From positions 1 to 44,102 of IMG/VR virus record IMGVR_UViG_3300023171_000002: a DNA stretch of 44,102 nucleotides; one strand, written 5' to 3'. Made by a program: the position numbers and the translations under genes. The stretch comes from a virus. Positions 28,451 through 35,620 of the stretch are shown here, in pieces; within the stretch, counting starts at the first letter, position 1, and each line of letters opens with the position of its first letter. A model generated the notes under the pieces. The model made no database searches. It saw nothing but the letters and a program-made list of their open reading frames with translations, and was not told the origin of the DNA.

Positions 28451-30364
28451 CTAGCTACCCCAATCCGCCATGTCGTAACTCATATCAATCCCGATGATTT
28501 CCGCATCGAGAGGTACGAGAGACCCGGATGTGATCTGCGCTCCCGTCGCCAGCGAATAGCCGATGCCACCGATGGAATACCAATCACCTTGCCAGATAGG
28601 AGTTTGAGATGAACCCCACTCGCTTTCGCCCCACGTTGCCGTTCCCCATTCACTCCCGACAGGAACAAAGGAAGCGGCAGGAGGCGCCGGGAGATTGACG
28701 ATGTAGTCTTCCTGAACGGATAGCTGGGGATCGATCCTATATGGGCCTCTGGTCTGCAGGCGACCTTGACCGCCAACCTTCTGAGCGCCTGGAATGCCAA
28801 AGTCGGTAAAGAGTGGAACATACGTGGCCGTATATGGCCGGCCTTCGTCCAAGCCCGTCACCCAAGCTTCAATGATCTTGCCTTCCTGAGAGCCAAAGAA
28901 CAGCCGGCCATTGAATATCTCAAGGCACGTGCCGCTCCAGTTGGTGAACTCGGCCCATGCTCCAGTCCGAGCATTGGATATGAACATTGATGCAGGCTGC
29001 TCGTTCACTGTCGGCAGGCAGATGATAACCATCTGCTTGTCGTCCCAAAGAATGCAATCCCACGGCTCGATAGAGCGCAGGCTGACTGCCTCGTTCCACA
29101 CCGTCTCGATCGAGTAAGAGACGGCATTGGAGGATAGAATGGAGTAATCGACCTGGAGGGCTTGGGAGAGAGGAACAAAGCCGATCGATGTAGAGAAGAT
29201 CAGATCGCCACCAGCGCGAATGAAGGCCTTTGGGCCTCTAGGCTTGCCCATCTGATACCGGCCAACCTTCTGCCAATCGGCAGGAGAAGCTGGATTAATG
29301 CCAGTGTAGACAACAATTTCGCCCTCATCCGTCACAAATATGCAGTTATCATTCAGGCCGTTGCCATAGTCGAGAGACCATGTAGCGCCGAGCATAAGCT
29401 TACCACCGAGGCTGAATTCAGCCCCCATCTGGAATAGCGCAGCCGCACCTGTGATTTGATCAACTGGCAGGTAATAGACATCCAGACTATCCTTCAAAAT
29501 GAAGAAAAGCCTATTCTTATATGCCCACACATAGCTGAAATCGCTGGTGTGCAGTGGCGTTCCATCCGGCTTTGTGCCGGTAATGGCGCCATATAGCGGG
29601 TCAATGACGCCATCAGCCACGGCGGCGCCGGCAATGCTTCCGGTAATGGCTTCATTGTCCATGAATGGACCGCTGGTGATGGTCCCAATGAGGAGATACC
29701 CAGTGGTCCCAGTGGTTTCCACGACCTTCGTAATGGTTGCAGTTGCGCCGGATGTCCCACCGGTCAGGACCTCGCCCACAACGAAGTCCACCGTGCCGCC
29801 ATCATAGTTCAGCCGATTGACTGGCTGGTCCGTGATCGCATACCAGGACGTACCGTCATAGATGTGCATCGGGTCATTGCCATTGACGATAATCAGGTAA
29901 TTGCCGCCAGTTGTTGCAAACTGCTCGTCAATCCAATCACCGCCCGTCATGCCGGTGATAACGTCAAGGCCGTCAGTTGACCCTTCTCCAATGAAATCGC
30001 CGGTATCCGTAACGATGTCGTCGTCCTCGTCGGTGACCAGGATGTAGTTAATCGGTGAGGATATGGTGGTAATGTCGTAGACGGTCGTTTCGGTCGAGCC
30101 GAAGAACTTTTTGTTATTGCCAAAATTGTATGTGAACATCGCCGTTACCGGCAGATCACCAGCGCCAAGCGTTGCATAGATCTGGCAACCGCGCCGGATA
30201 ACGCCACCCGTAGCCGTTGGGAATATGTTTTCGAGGACAGCGGCGCCCTGCGGTCCAGCTGGGGGCACAGCGAGGTTCTGGTTCGATATCCAGCCCGCTG
30301 TTGCTGCCGGGAACGTCGCTGTCTGGGCCGTGCGCGGCTTCTGGCGCTGTGTCGGAGTCCTCAT
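28451..30364 (-). CDS. Tail hub / packaged-DNA stabilisation protein (P22 gp10-like role)
   Basis: A 637-residue beta-rich protein. The start MRTPTQRQKPRTAQTATFPA, then the N-terminal block GAAVLENIFPTATGGVIRRG with CQIYATLG, is typical of podoviral neck/hub proteins. Later segments (FVVGEVLTGGTSGATATITK; LSLGGKLMLGATWSLDYGNG-like strands; WGTATWGESEWGSS) are repeated beta elements. It follows the head-tail adaptor with an ATGA overlap, the same order as P22 gene 4 then gene 10. It should plug the portal and hold the tailspikes. Confidence 0.7.
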   Translation of the reverse strand: MRTPTQRQKPRTAQTATFPAATAGWISNQNLAVPPAGPQGAAVLENIFPTATGGVIRRGCQIYATLGAGDLPVTAMFTYNFGNNKKFFGSTETTVYDITTISSPINYILVTDEDDDIVTDTGDFIGEGSTDGLDVITGMTGGDWIDEQFATTGGNYLIIVNGNDPMHIYDGTSWYAITDQPVNRLNYDGGTVDFVVGEVLTGGTSGATATITKVVETTGTTGYLLIGTITSGPFMDNEAITGSIAGAAVADGVIDPLYGAITGTKPDGTPLHTSDFSYVWAYKNRLFFILKDSLDVYYLPVDQITGAAALFQMGAEFSLGGKLMLGATWSLDYGNGLNDNCIFVTDEGEIVVYTGINPASPADWQKVGRYQMGKPRGPKAFIRAGGDLIFSTSIGFVPLSQALQVDYSILSSNAVSYSIETVWNEAVSLRSIEPWDCILWDDKQMVIICLPTVNEQPASMFISNARTGAWAEFTNWSGTCLEIFNGRLFFGSQEGKIIEAWVTGLDEGRPYTATYVPLFTDFGIPGAQKVGGQGRLQTRGPYRIDPQLSVQEDYIVNLPAPPAASFVPVGSEWGTATWGESEWGSSQTPIWQGDWYSIGGIGYSLATGAQITSGSLVPLDAEIIGIDMSYDMADWGS

Positions 30365-31074
30365 GGAACATCAGGCCCTAGAGCATAGGGCCAACCAACG
30401 TGCAGATTGCCGGGACGATAGCGGGCATTGCTCCTGATGACGGTTGCGCCACGGTCGCGGGTTTGCGACTGCGAGAGGGCAATCTCATATGTCTGCATGT
30501 CCTCAGCATACTCCATGCGCTTCTGAGCCCTCCAGCGCCAGATAAGACCAAGCGTCAGCAGTCGCTCATCAAGTGCGAAGGTGTCCGAGTCAGTGGTGAA
30601 TGCAGGCTTTCCAGCACCGCTCTCATCAACCGCTATATTCTTTGAGATGTAGGGGAACTGGGCAACGGAGCTTGCACCGGGAGCCGGCTGAAACTGCATA
30701 CTGCCGCCAAGCATCATCCACCAGCCAGGAGGCGTGGCGCCGAGGAAGTAGCCGTTCTGGATCGCAACCCATGTGTCGAGATTGGGGGATTGGGTATAGC
30801 CCCAGAACCAAGAGGCGCCGTCAGAGACGCCTTGGGCAAGGTTCATGCGGTCATAGTCAACCGGCAATGGGAAAGCTGTTGCCGTCCCATCGCCAGTGAT
30901 AGTGTTGATCTTCGTCAGCGCGCTCCAATCATGCGATTTCATGATATCGACACCAACCTCAGTCACGAGGTCAGCAATCTCCACCATGGTCTTTTCGGTG
31001 CTGGAGAACAGCGTCGAGGGCTTGCGCCCTATCAGCCTTACCAGTGCACTTTGAGCAGCGCCGAGGACGCTCAC
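30361..31074 (-). CDS. Head-to-tail adaptor (P22 gp4 / T7 gp11-like)
   Basis: A 237-residue protein. Order of elements: an N-terminal helix (SVLGAAQSALVRLIGRKPST), MVEIADLVTEVGVDIMKSHD with WSALTKINTITGDGTATAFP (a signature of this adaptor group), PVDYDRM, a beta region and a C-terminal helical section (LTLGLIWRWRAQKRMEYAED). It binds the portal ring after packaging. Placement after the capsid genes and before the hub gene matches known podoviral order. Confidence 0.78.
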   Translation of the reverse strand: MSVLGAAQSALVRLIGRKPSTLFSSTEKTMVEIADLVTEVGVDIMKSHDWSALTKINTITGDGTATAFPLPVDYDRMNLAQGVSDGASWFWGYTQSPNLDTWVAIQNGYFLGATPPGWWMMLGGSMQFQPAPGASSVAQFPYISKNIAVDESGAGKPAFTTDSDTFALDERLLTLGLIWRWRAQKRMEYAEDMQTYEIALSQSQTRDRGATVIRSNARYRPGNLHVGWPYALGPDVP

Positions 31075-31785
31075 TTACGCAGCATCCCGTGCCATACCGA
31101 CGAGCGACTCGTGCGACGGGTTGCCCAGTGGGGTCTGGCCGGTCTTCTCGCGGATGAAGGCCTTGAGGGCTGGGCTGTCCATAGCCTCAAATTCAGCATC
31201 GGACAGCATGACAGCGCTTTTGACTTCAGCTGGTGAAGGCTCTTTCACCGGGATGAGCGATGCCTTGAGCGCGGCTAGTTCGGCGCGGAGCTTGTCGATC
31301 TCGGCGCTGTCGGCCCTACCGCTCTGGCGGGCCTCGATATACGAGCGGGCCATATCCTTGAGGGAATTGCCAGCCATGCCCAATGTCTTGAGATTGTCGC
31401 CCTCAAGATGATAAAGCGCCTCGATCGAGTAGATCCGGAGAGCGCGGCACAGCGAAAGGTTCGCATCCGAAATGCCATGTGACTTCAGCATCTCCAGCGG
31501 GGTGCCGGATGCTTCCTGGTCGGCGCCGGAAAGGAAAGCGCGGTATTGCTCGCCCCAGCGTTCTGCAAACGTGATGATCTTGCCGTTTTCGCGCTTCCAC
31601 ATCGCATCGACGGGGAAAACGGGGGAATAGTTCTTCGATCCGGCAAAGCGGACCTCAACGACCTGGATCATCTTCTTGATCAGGTGGCCTTCACGCTCGG
31701 AAGCGTTGATATCTTCGATGCTCTCATATCGAAACAGCGGCGTGATGGTGATCTCGCGGGTGTCGATAGCGACTGATTCAGCCAT
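31075..31785 (-). CDS. Virion-region hypothetical protein
   Basis: A 236-residue protein directly ahead of the adaptor gene. The N-terminal half is beta-rich (ITPLFRYESIEDINASEREG, then KIITFAERWGEQYRAFLSGA). A helical middle contains SIEALYHLEGDNLKTLGMAG, a heptad stretch (AEIDKLRAELAALKASLIPV) and a small C-terminal helical domain (MDSPALKAFIREKTGQTPLG), like a SAP-type motif. It is encoded in the head gene cluster and could be a minor head or assembly protein. No defined family. Confidence 0.6.
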   Translation of the reverse strand: MAESVAIDTREITITPLFRYESIEDINASEREGHLIKKMIQVVEVRFAGSKNYSPVFPVDAMWKRENGKIITFAERWGEQYRAFLSGADQEASGTPLEMLKSHGISDANLSLCRALRIYSIEALYHLEGDNLKTLGMAGNSLKDMARSYIEARQSGRADSAEIDKLRAELAALKASLIPVKEPSPAEVKSAVMLSDAEFEAMDSPALKAFIREKTGQTPLGNPSHESLVGMARDAA

Positions 31786-31819
31786 GATATTGTCCTTTTG
31801 TCTGAGGAAAGGGGCAAAG

Positions 31820-31846
31820 GAAAAGGCGACCTGTTAGAGCCGCCTC
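31820..31846 (-). terminator. Intrinsic terminator downstream of the capsid pair
   Basis: On the minus strand AGGCGGC (31845-31839), an 8-nt loop and GTCGCCT (31830-31824) form a 7-bp stem with one G-T wobble, followed by TTTT. It lies in the 81-bp gap after the decoration-like gene. It would reduce readthrough from the strongly expressed capsid genes into the tail genes. Confidence 0.65.
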
Positions 31847-31866
31847 TATGCATTGGTGATGGCTGA

Positions 31867-32205
31867 TTAGGCCGGTACGGCGTTCTTGGCGCCACGGCTG
31901 ACATGGAAGTACTGGCCGGTGACAATCGCCGTATTGACGGGCGTATAGAAGCCGCCAGCGCCGGTTGCTACCGTGTACGCCGGGACGGTCATCGTCACCT
32001 GCGTTCCGGTCGTGGCAGTTGCCGCAATGTCTGCGGATGCCTGGACCCAGTAGTATTCGCGGCCATCGTCGCCCATCTCGACATTGCCGAGTTTGTAGGA
32101 CGGCGAGGAAATGCCGTTGTTGTCCCAGTATGGGAGGCCGGTGAACACGTCTGCCAGCTGCGGGCCGAGGTTAGGCGTGGTGCGGAATGGTACAGAGTTT
32201 GCCAT
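31867..32205 (-). CDS. Small head protein, possible capsid decoration
   Basis: A 112-residue protein 24 bp after the major capsid gene. It is beta-rich: VPFRTTPNLGPQLADVFTGL, YKLGNVEMGDDGREYYWVQA, GTQVTMTVPAYTVATGAGGF and GQYFHVSRGAKNAVPA. The phrase G-R-E-Y-x-x-V-x-A-S appears in small head proteins that follow capsid genes. Capsid decoration or stabilisation is plausible from size and place. A terminator follows. Confidence 0.6.
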   Translation of the reverse strand: MANSVPFRTTPNLGPQLADVFTGLPYWDNNGISSPSYKLGNVEMGDDGREYYWVQASADIAATATTGTQVTMTVPAYTVATGAGGFYTPVNTAIVTGQYFHVSRGAKNAVPA

Positions 32206-32229
32206 GTTGGTATCCTTTCTTTGCTCGCG

Positions 32230-33240
32230 TTACGCGGTCTTGATGCGAACTTGATGGAGAGGATTCTCCACCACGAACTGACCAGACCACACGATGCCCT
32301 GTGCCCATGCGTCCTGGTTGATCGGACGAATGCCGTCGCCGGGATGGAACGGAACGAAGGACTGGCCGGGGAATTCGTAGATGGCCATGCCTTCTGTGCT
32401 GAGAGCGAAGATGGTGTTCGTCGGCATGACGTTGCCGATACCACCGGCTGCCACAACGTCTACCAGGCCTGCAGGCGTCCACACGCCAAGGCTTTCGAAG
32501 CCAAGGTTTGCAGCGCGCTGCGTGGTGATGCGCTGATGGGCGACCATCGACGCGGAGACAGCCGAGTAGGCGTTTGCATCCATAATCCAGAGATCCGGAT
32601 ACATGGCGTTGCGCGAACGAGCCAAAGCCACACGTTCCATGATCGGGCGCGCTGTCGTGGAGTCCCACGTGGTATAGCCGGATACATCGCCGGCCGGGAT
32701 GTCGTAGTAAGTCGTGCGCCAGTTCGGGACGTTCGCACGATCAATGCCGCCGTATGTGCCGGTATTGGTCACGATCGGGACAGCGCCGCCCAGGCCGATC
32801 ATCTGACGCCCACCGGAACCGGTGCCATCAGCGACAAGAGCGGCTTCCCACTCTTCCTTGATCGTCTTTTCGGCTTCAGCGATGTAGAAGTCCATCAGGT
32901 CGATGACTTCCTCTTCGCCGGTGTTGTACATCAGCTCCGTACCGGTCAACGAGAACATCGAGACAACACGCGACCAATTGAAGACCGCCGAGTTCAGCAG
33001 TTCGCGGGGCGTGATTTCGATCTTATCGTAGCCCGTAAACCACTGAGCGGATAATTTGTCGAACTGAATGGGAATGCGAAGCTCTGGACCGCCGGCGCGC
33101 TTGGTCTTGATGCGGCCCGAGTCCTTGAGGATCTTGGTCAGTGGGGTAGATTTGTGCACGATGTCCTGCACAATCTTGGAGCGCTTCGCGACGGAAGCGG
33201 TCAGCGCCTGACGGTACTGACGGTCTGTTACGATAGGCAT
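32230..33240 (-). CDS. Major capsid protein
   Basis: A 336-residue coat protein after the scaffold gene. The sequence shows an N-terminal arm (PIVTDRQYRQALTASVAKRS), then SGRIKTKRAGGPELRIPIQF, a spine-helix region (VIDLMDFYIAEAEKTIKEEW) and C-terminal strands (MAIYEFPGQSFVPFHPGDGI, then AWAQGIVWSGQFVVENPLHQ). This matches HK97-fold coat proteins of podoviral type. The order scaffold, coat, small head protein and terminator is characteristic. Expected to be the most abundant virion protein. Confidence 0.85.
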   Translation of the reverse strand: MPIVTDRQYRQALTASVAKRSKIVQDIVHKSTPLTKILKDSGRIKTKRAGGPELRIPIQFDKLSAQWFTGYDKIEITPRELLNSAVFNWSRVVSMFSLTGTELMYNTGEEEVIDLMDFYIAEAEKTIKEEWEAALVADGTGSGGRQMIGLGGAVPIVTNTGTYGGIDRANVPNWRTTYYDIPAGDVSGYTTWDSTTARPIMERVALARSRNAMYPDLWIMDANAYSAVSASMVAHQRITTQRAANLGFESLGVWTPAGLVDVVAAGGIGNVMPTNTIFALSTEGMAIYEFPGQSFVPFHPGDGIRPINQDAWAQGIVWSGQFVVENPLHQVRIKTA

Positions 33241-33251
33241 GTGTTTCTCCT

Positions 33252-34496
33252 TTAGGAGGCTTTGCGCATCTCTCTGCGAAGAAGCGTCCTGATATCGGTT
33301 GCGTCGGGATCGTCCTCATCGGGGTCTTGCCCGTTGGGAGCGCCACGGATGGATTTCGTGCCAGCTGTGTCAGAAGGCGCGGCTTTCGCGACGGCAAGCG
33401 TCTCAGGGGCTTGGGAAGATGTGACTGAAGAAGTCGGATTGATCCGAACAGCCATGTCATATGCAGCTTCAAGCCTTTCATGAGGCGTCAGGGACGCGGG
33501 AATCTTTCCAGAGGTAAGGAAGAACGCGATGTCTCCCTCAAGCTCGTAGTATCGCGGGTTGTCTTTCGCGAATGGGGCGATGATCGATTGCACCGTCTGC
33601 TCTTGGCGCATCGACTGCAGCTCCTCCTTCAGCGCGGCCACTTCCGGATCGGATTGGCGCTGCTGCTGGGGCTGCTGTTGTGGGGCTTGGCGCAATGCCT
33701 GGTCATGCGCCTGCGCATGCGCCTGCGGGTTCTGCATGACATGCTGGGCATACTGTTGCGGCGTCAGGCCGATATTGCGCAGGACCTCAGCCACACCCTG
33801 CACTGGATTGGACCGGAGCATGTTCTCGATGTTGGTATAGGATGTCAGGGCGGTCTTCAGGTCCGTACCGCTGGACTTGGCCATCTCGTCAAACTGGCGC
33901 AGTGGTTCGTAGCGCTCACCGGCCTCACGGTATCTGGTTACCTCGGCTTCATGCTCCTGAGTAAGGCGGGCAATCTCGCCCTTTACCGCATGTGGGACGT
34001 TGGCCCATACTTCCTTGGCCTTGGGCAGGAAACGAGCGGGCGGCTCGTGATGTTTCTGGCCCTCAGACTGCCTCTTATCCGTTTCCGCCCGCTCGGTTGC
34101 GACCTTCTCAGGCTCGCCCTTGTCAGCCTTGGCGTCATCTTCCGGCTTGTCGCCTTCGGTCTGGGCCTTGGCGATCTTGCCTTCTTCTGTGTCGAGCTTG
34201 GCGGGCTTGTCTTTGCCGGCCTTTTCGGCGTCCTCTACCTTGGCCTTAGCGGCGTTGGCAGCGTCTTCAGCTTTCCCCTTGGTTTCCTTGGCTTCATCAG
34301 CCTTGATGCGCGCCAGTTCGGCCTTGAGGGTATCCCCGGCGCTCTCTGGCTTTGCTTCAACCTTCGGAGTTTCGGCAACCTTCGGCTCGGATAGGTTTGG
34401 AGCGCCACCACCAGTACCAAGCGGGGCGCCACCCTGATCAATGGACGTGGAAAGGGGAGCCGTGCCCGCGATGGGCGCTGCTTGCATGTCGGTCAT
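33252..34496 (-). CDS. Scaffolding protein
   Basis: A 414-residue protein directly upstream of the capsid gene. The first 160 residues are low-complexity Lys/Glu/Ala (AEDAANAAKAKVEDAEKAGK). Residues about 165-260 are helical (VWANVPHAVKGEIARLTQEH, EAEVTRYREAGERYEPLRQF, then VQGVAEVLRNIGLTPQQYAQ). A Gln-rich linker and a charged C-terminus ending RTLLRREMRKAS follow, the latter typical of the coat-binding helix. It guides procapsid assembly and then leaves. Ribosome-binding site CAGGA precedes ATG 34496. Confidence 0.8.
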   Translation of the reverse strand: MTDMQAAPIAGTAPLSTSIDQGGAPLGTGGGAPNLSEPKVAETPKVEAKPESAGDTLKAELARIKADEAKETKGKAEDAANAAKAKVEDAEKAGKDKPAKLDTEEGKIAKAQTEGDKPEDDAKADKGEPEKVATERAETDKRQSEGQKHHEPPARFLPKAKEVWANVPHAVKGEIARLTQEHEAEVTRYREAGERYEPLRQFDEMAKSSGTDLKTALTSYTNIENMLRSNPVQGVAEVLRNIGLTPQQYAQHVMQNPQAHAQAHDQALRQAPQQQPQQQRQSDPEVAALKEELQSMRQEQTVQSIIAPFAKDNPRYYELEGDIAFFLTSGKIPASLTPHERLEAAYDMAVRINPTSSVTSSQAPETLAVAKAAPSDTAGTKSIRGAPNGQDPDEDDPDATDIRTLLRREMRKAS

Positions 34497-34558
34497 TGAT
34501 TCTATTCCTGTCTGAGGGGAATGGTGATAGGATTAGACCCAAATTAGAGGGCCCATCC

Positions 34559-34807
34559 ATGACGAGTATTTACAGTGAAAACATCGAGCAGCATGAGCGC
34601 AAAGCAGCGCTTTGGCTGCAAAACGGGCGCCCTGATTATGCAGAAGGTTCCATGAAAAAAGCGGCTAGATGGCGGGCTAAAGAACGCCAGCTGTCAATGC
34701 TTCTTTATGGGGTGTTGCCGCCGTCCCGTATGGACGCTTTGCTTGGCCAGCATATTCGCTCAATAGAGGCCAGGCTTGTGAAAGAGATGAACGCCGCTCT
34801 CTATTGA
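34559..34807 (+). CDS. Rightward small helical protein (moron candidate)
   Basis: An 82-residue gene reading against its neighbours, between the scaffold gene and the gene at 34801-35148. ATG 34559 has AGAGGG 8-9 nt upstream. The product is helical and basic: NIEQHERKAALWLQNGRPDY, AEGSMKKAARWRAKERQLSM, then RMDALLGQHIRSIEARLVKE. Its 3' end overlaps the leftward neighbour by 7 nt. A weak promoter-like TAGGAT lies upstream. Opposite orientation with its own start signals suits a lysogenically expressed moron; function unknown. Confidence 0.55.
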   Translation: MTSIYSENIEQHERKAALWLQNGRPDYAEGSMKKAARWRAKERQLSMLLYGVLPPSRMDALLGQHIRSIEARLVKEMNAALY

Positions 34808-35148
34808 ATAGCCGCGATTTCAGGCGACACGTTGCCGCTCATCACATCGTGAACGGCCTGCTTGATGTCGGCTCGGCGCTCTGCGGCGTCCGGCACGTAT
34901 TCAACTGTCTTCATGCTGTCATTGCCAAGGGCGACGTATTCTTCGCCCTGTGGGTTGCCGCTGGCCTTGTAGGTGTTTTCTAGGTCGCGGGGTGTGTCGT
35001 ACCACTTGCCGGTCGCCATCGACTGGACCGGCTCTGAGAATGAGCGAACCAGCATCGGGCAAGCGAGATGCGACCGGCCCTCATTCTGCTCTCTGACCCG
35101 GCGAAGAACCTTTCGGCCATTGCCCAAGTCGATCCAGGACATAGTCAT
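34801..35148 (-). CDS. Hypothetical protein of the head region
   Basis: A 115-residue protein starting at ATG 35148 (TGATG overlap upstream; a second ATG lies at 35142). It opens with SWIDLGNGRKVLRRVREQNE, then GRSHLACPMLVRSFSEPVQS, TGKWYDTPRDLENTYKASGN and VALGNDSMKTVEYVPDAAER. Proteins of this type lie between portal and scaffold in related phages; a minor head role is possible but not shown. Confidence 0.6.
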   Translation of the reverse strand: MTMSWIDLGNGRKVLRRVREQNEGRSHLACPMLVRSFSEPVQSMATGKWYDTPRDLENTYKASGNPQGEEYVALGNDSMKTVEYVPDAAERRADIKQAVHDVMSGNVSPEIAAIQ

Positions 35149-35450
35149 CAGGCTTTGAGCGCCGCAATGATGGTGTTGATCTTGCCGGCCAGGTCCGCAA
35201 TGTCATTCTTGACGGCCGTAATCATCGTGTTCACGGAGGCCAAGGAAGCGGCAGAGGTGTCAGTCGTGGCAGCTGTGGCGTTCGGCACTGCAGCAACAGT
35301 GTTATCAGCCGTTCCGCCCGAGCTATCGGTCAGCGCGACGATTGCCACAACGGCCGGCTTAGCGGCAATGGATGCATCGATCTGAGTGGCCACCTCTTTG
35401 GCGAGGGGCGGAACCATGCTCAGTTCTACGAGTCTATTCGTATTGGCCAT
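35148..35450 (-). CDS. Head fibre / decoration-like protein
   Basis: A 100-residue Ala/Thr-rich protein. It begins ANTNRLVELSMVPPLAKEVA, continues with a low-complexity beta segment (VALTDSSGGTADNTVAAVPN) and ends in a helix (NTMITAVKNDIADLAGKINT, then IIAALKA). The ending resembles the helical coil tail of head-fibre proteins, which typically follow a T-G-T-A-D-x-x-V repeat. The position between portal and scaffold genes agrees with a capsid surface protein. Confidence 0.6.
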   Translation of the reverse strand: MANTNRLVELSMVPPLAKEVATQIDASIAAKPAVVAIVALTDSSGGTADNTVAAVPNATAATTDTSAASLASVNTMITAVKNDIADLAGKINTIIAALKA

Positions 35451-35467
35451 ATGACTTCCTTTCGGGG

Positions 35468-35620
35468 TTAGACGCCTTGGACGACGAGCGGAATGCCGCC
35501 GCTGGCAACGATGGTGATCTTCAGTCCGGAGGCTGCAACGGTGGCCAGAGGCGCGCCGCTTGCGACATTAACGACGCGAATACCGCCACTGACGGCGACG
35601 ACAACGGGAAACCCAGCCAT
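35468..35620 (-). CDS. Small beta-repeat protein (50 aa) after the portal gene
   Basis: A 50-residue gene; ATG 35620-35618 overlaps the portal's TAA (TAATG), and AAGGGG lies 7-8 nt upstream. The product has three related units: FPVVVAVSGGIRVVNVASGA, then PLATVAASGLKITIVASGG and PLVVQGV. Short hydrophobic strands with G turns suggest a small trimeric or stacked beta element. It could be a decoration, plug or fibre-base peptide. It is too short for default gene calling. Confidence 0.6.
   Translation of the reverse strand: MAGFPVVVAVSGGIRVVNVASGAPLATVAASGLKITIVASGGIPLVVQGV

Noticed and set aside
31903-33054. 383-codon rightward open frame over the capsid genes
   Set aside because: It lies antisense to the major capsid and decoration-like genes, with a composition rich in Arg/His/Cys and no start signals.
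33480-34394. 304-codon rightward open frame over the scaffold gene
   Set aside because: It is the antisense reading of the Lys/Glu/Ala-rich scaffold, giving an artificial Leu/Gly-rich protein; not a gene.
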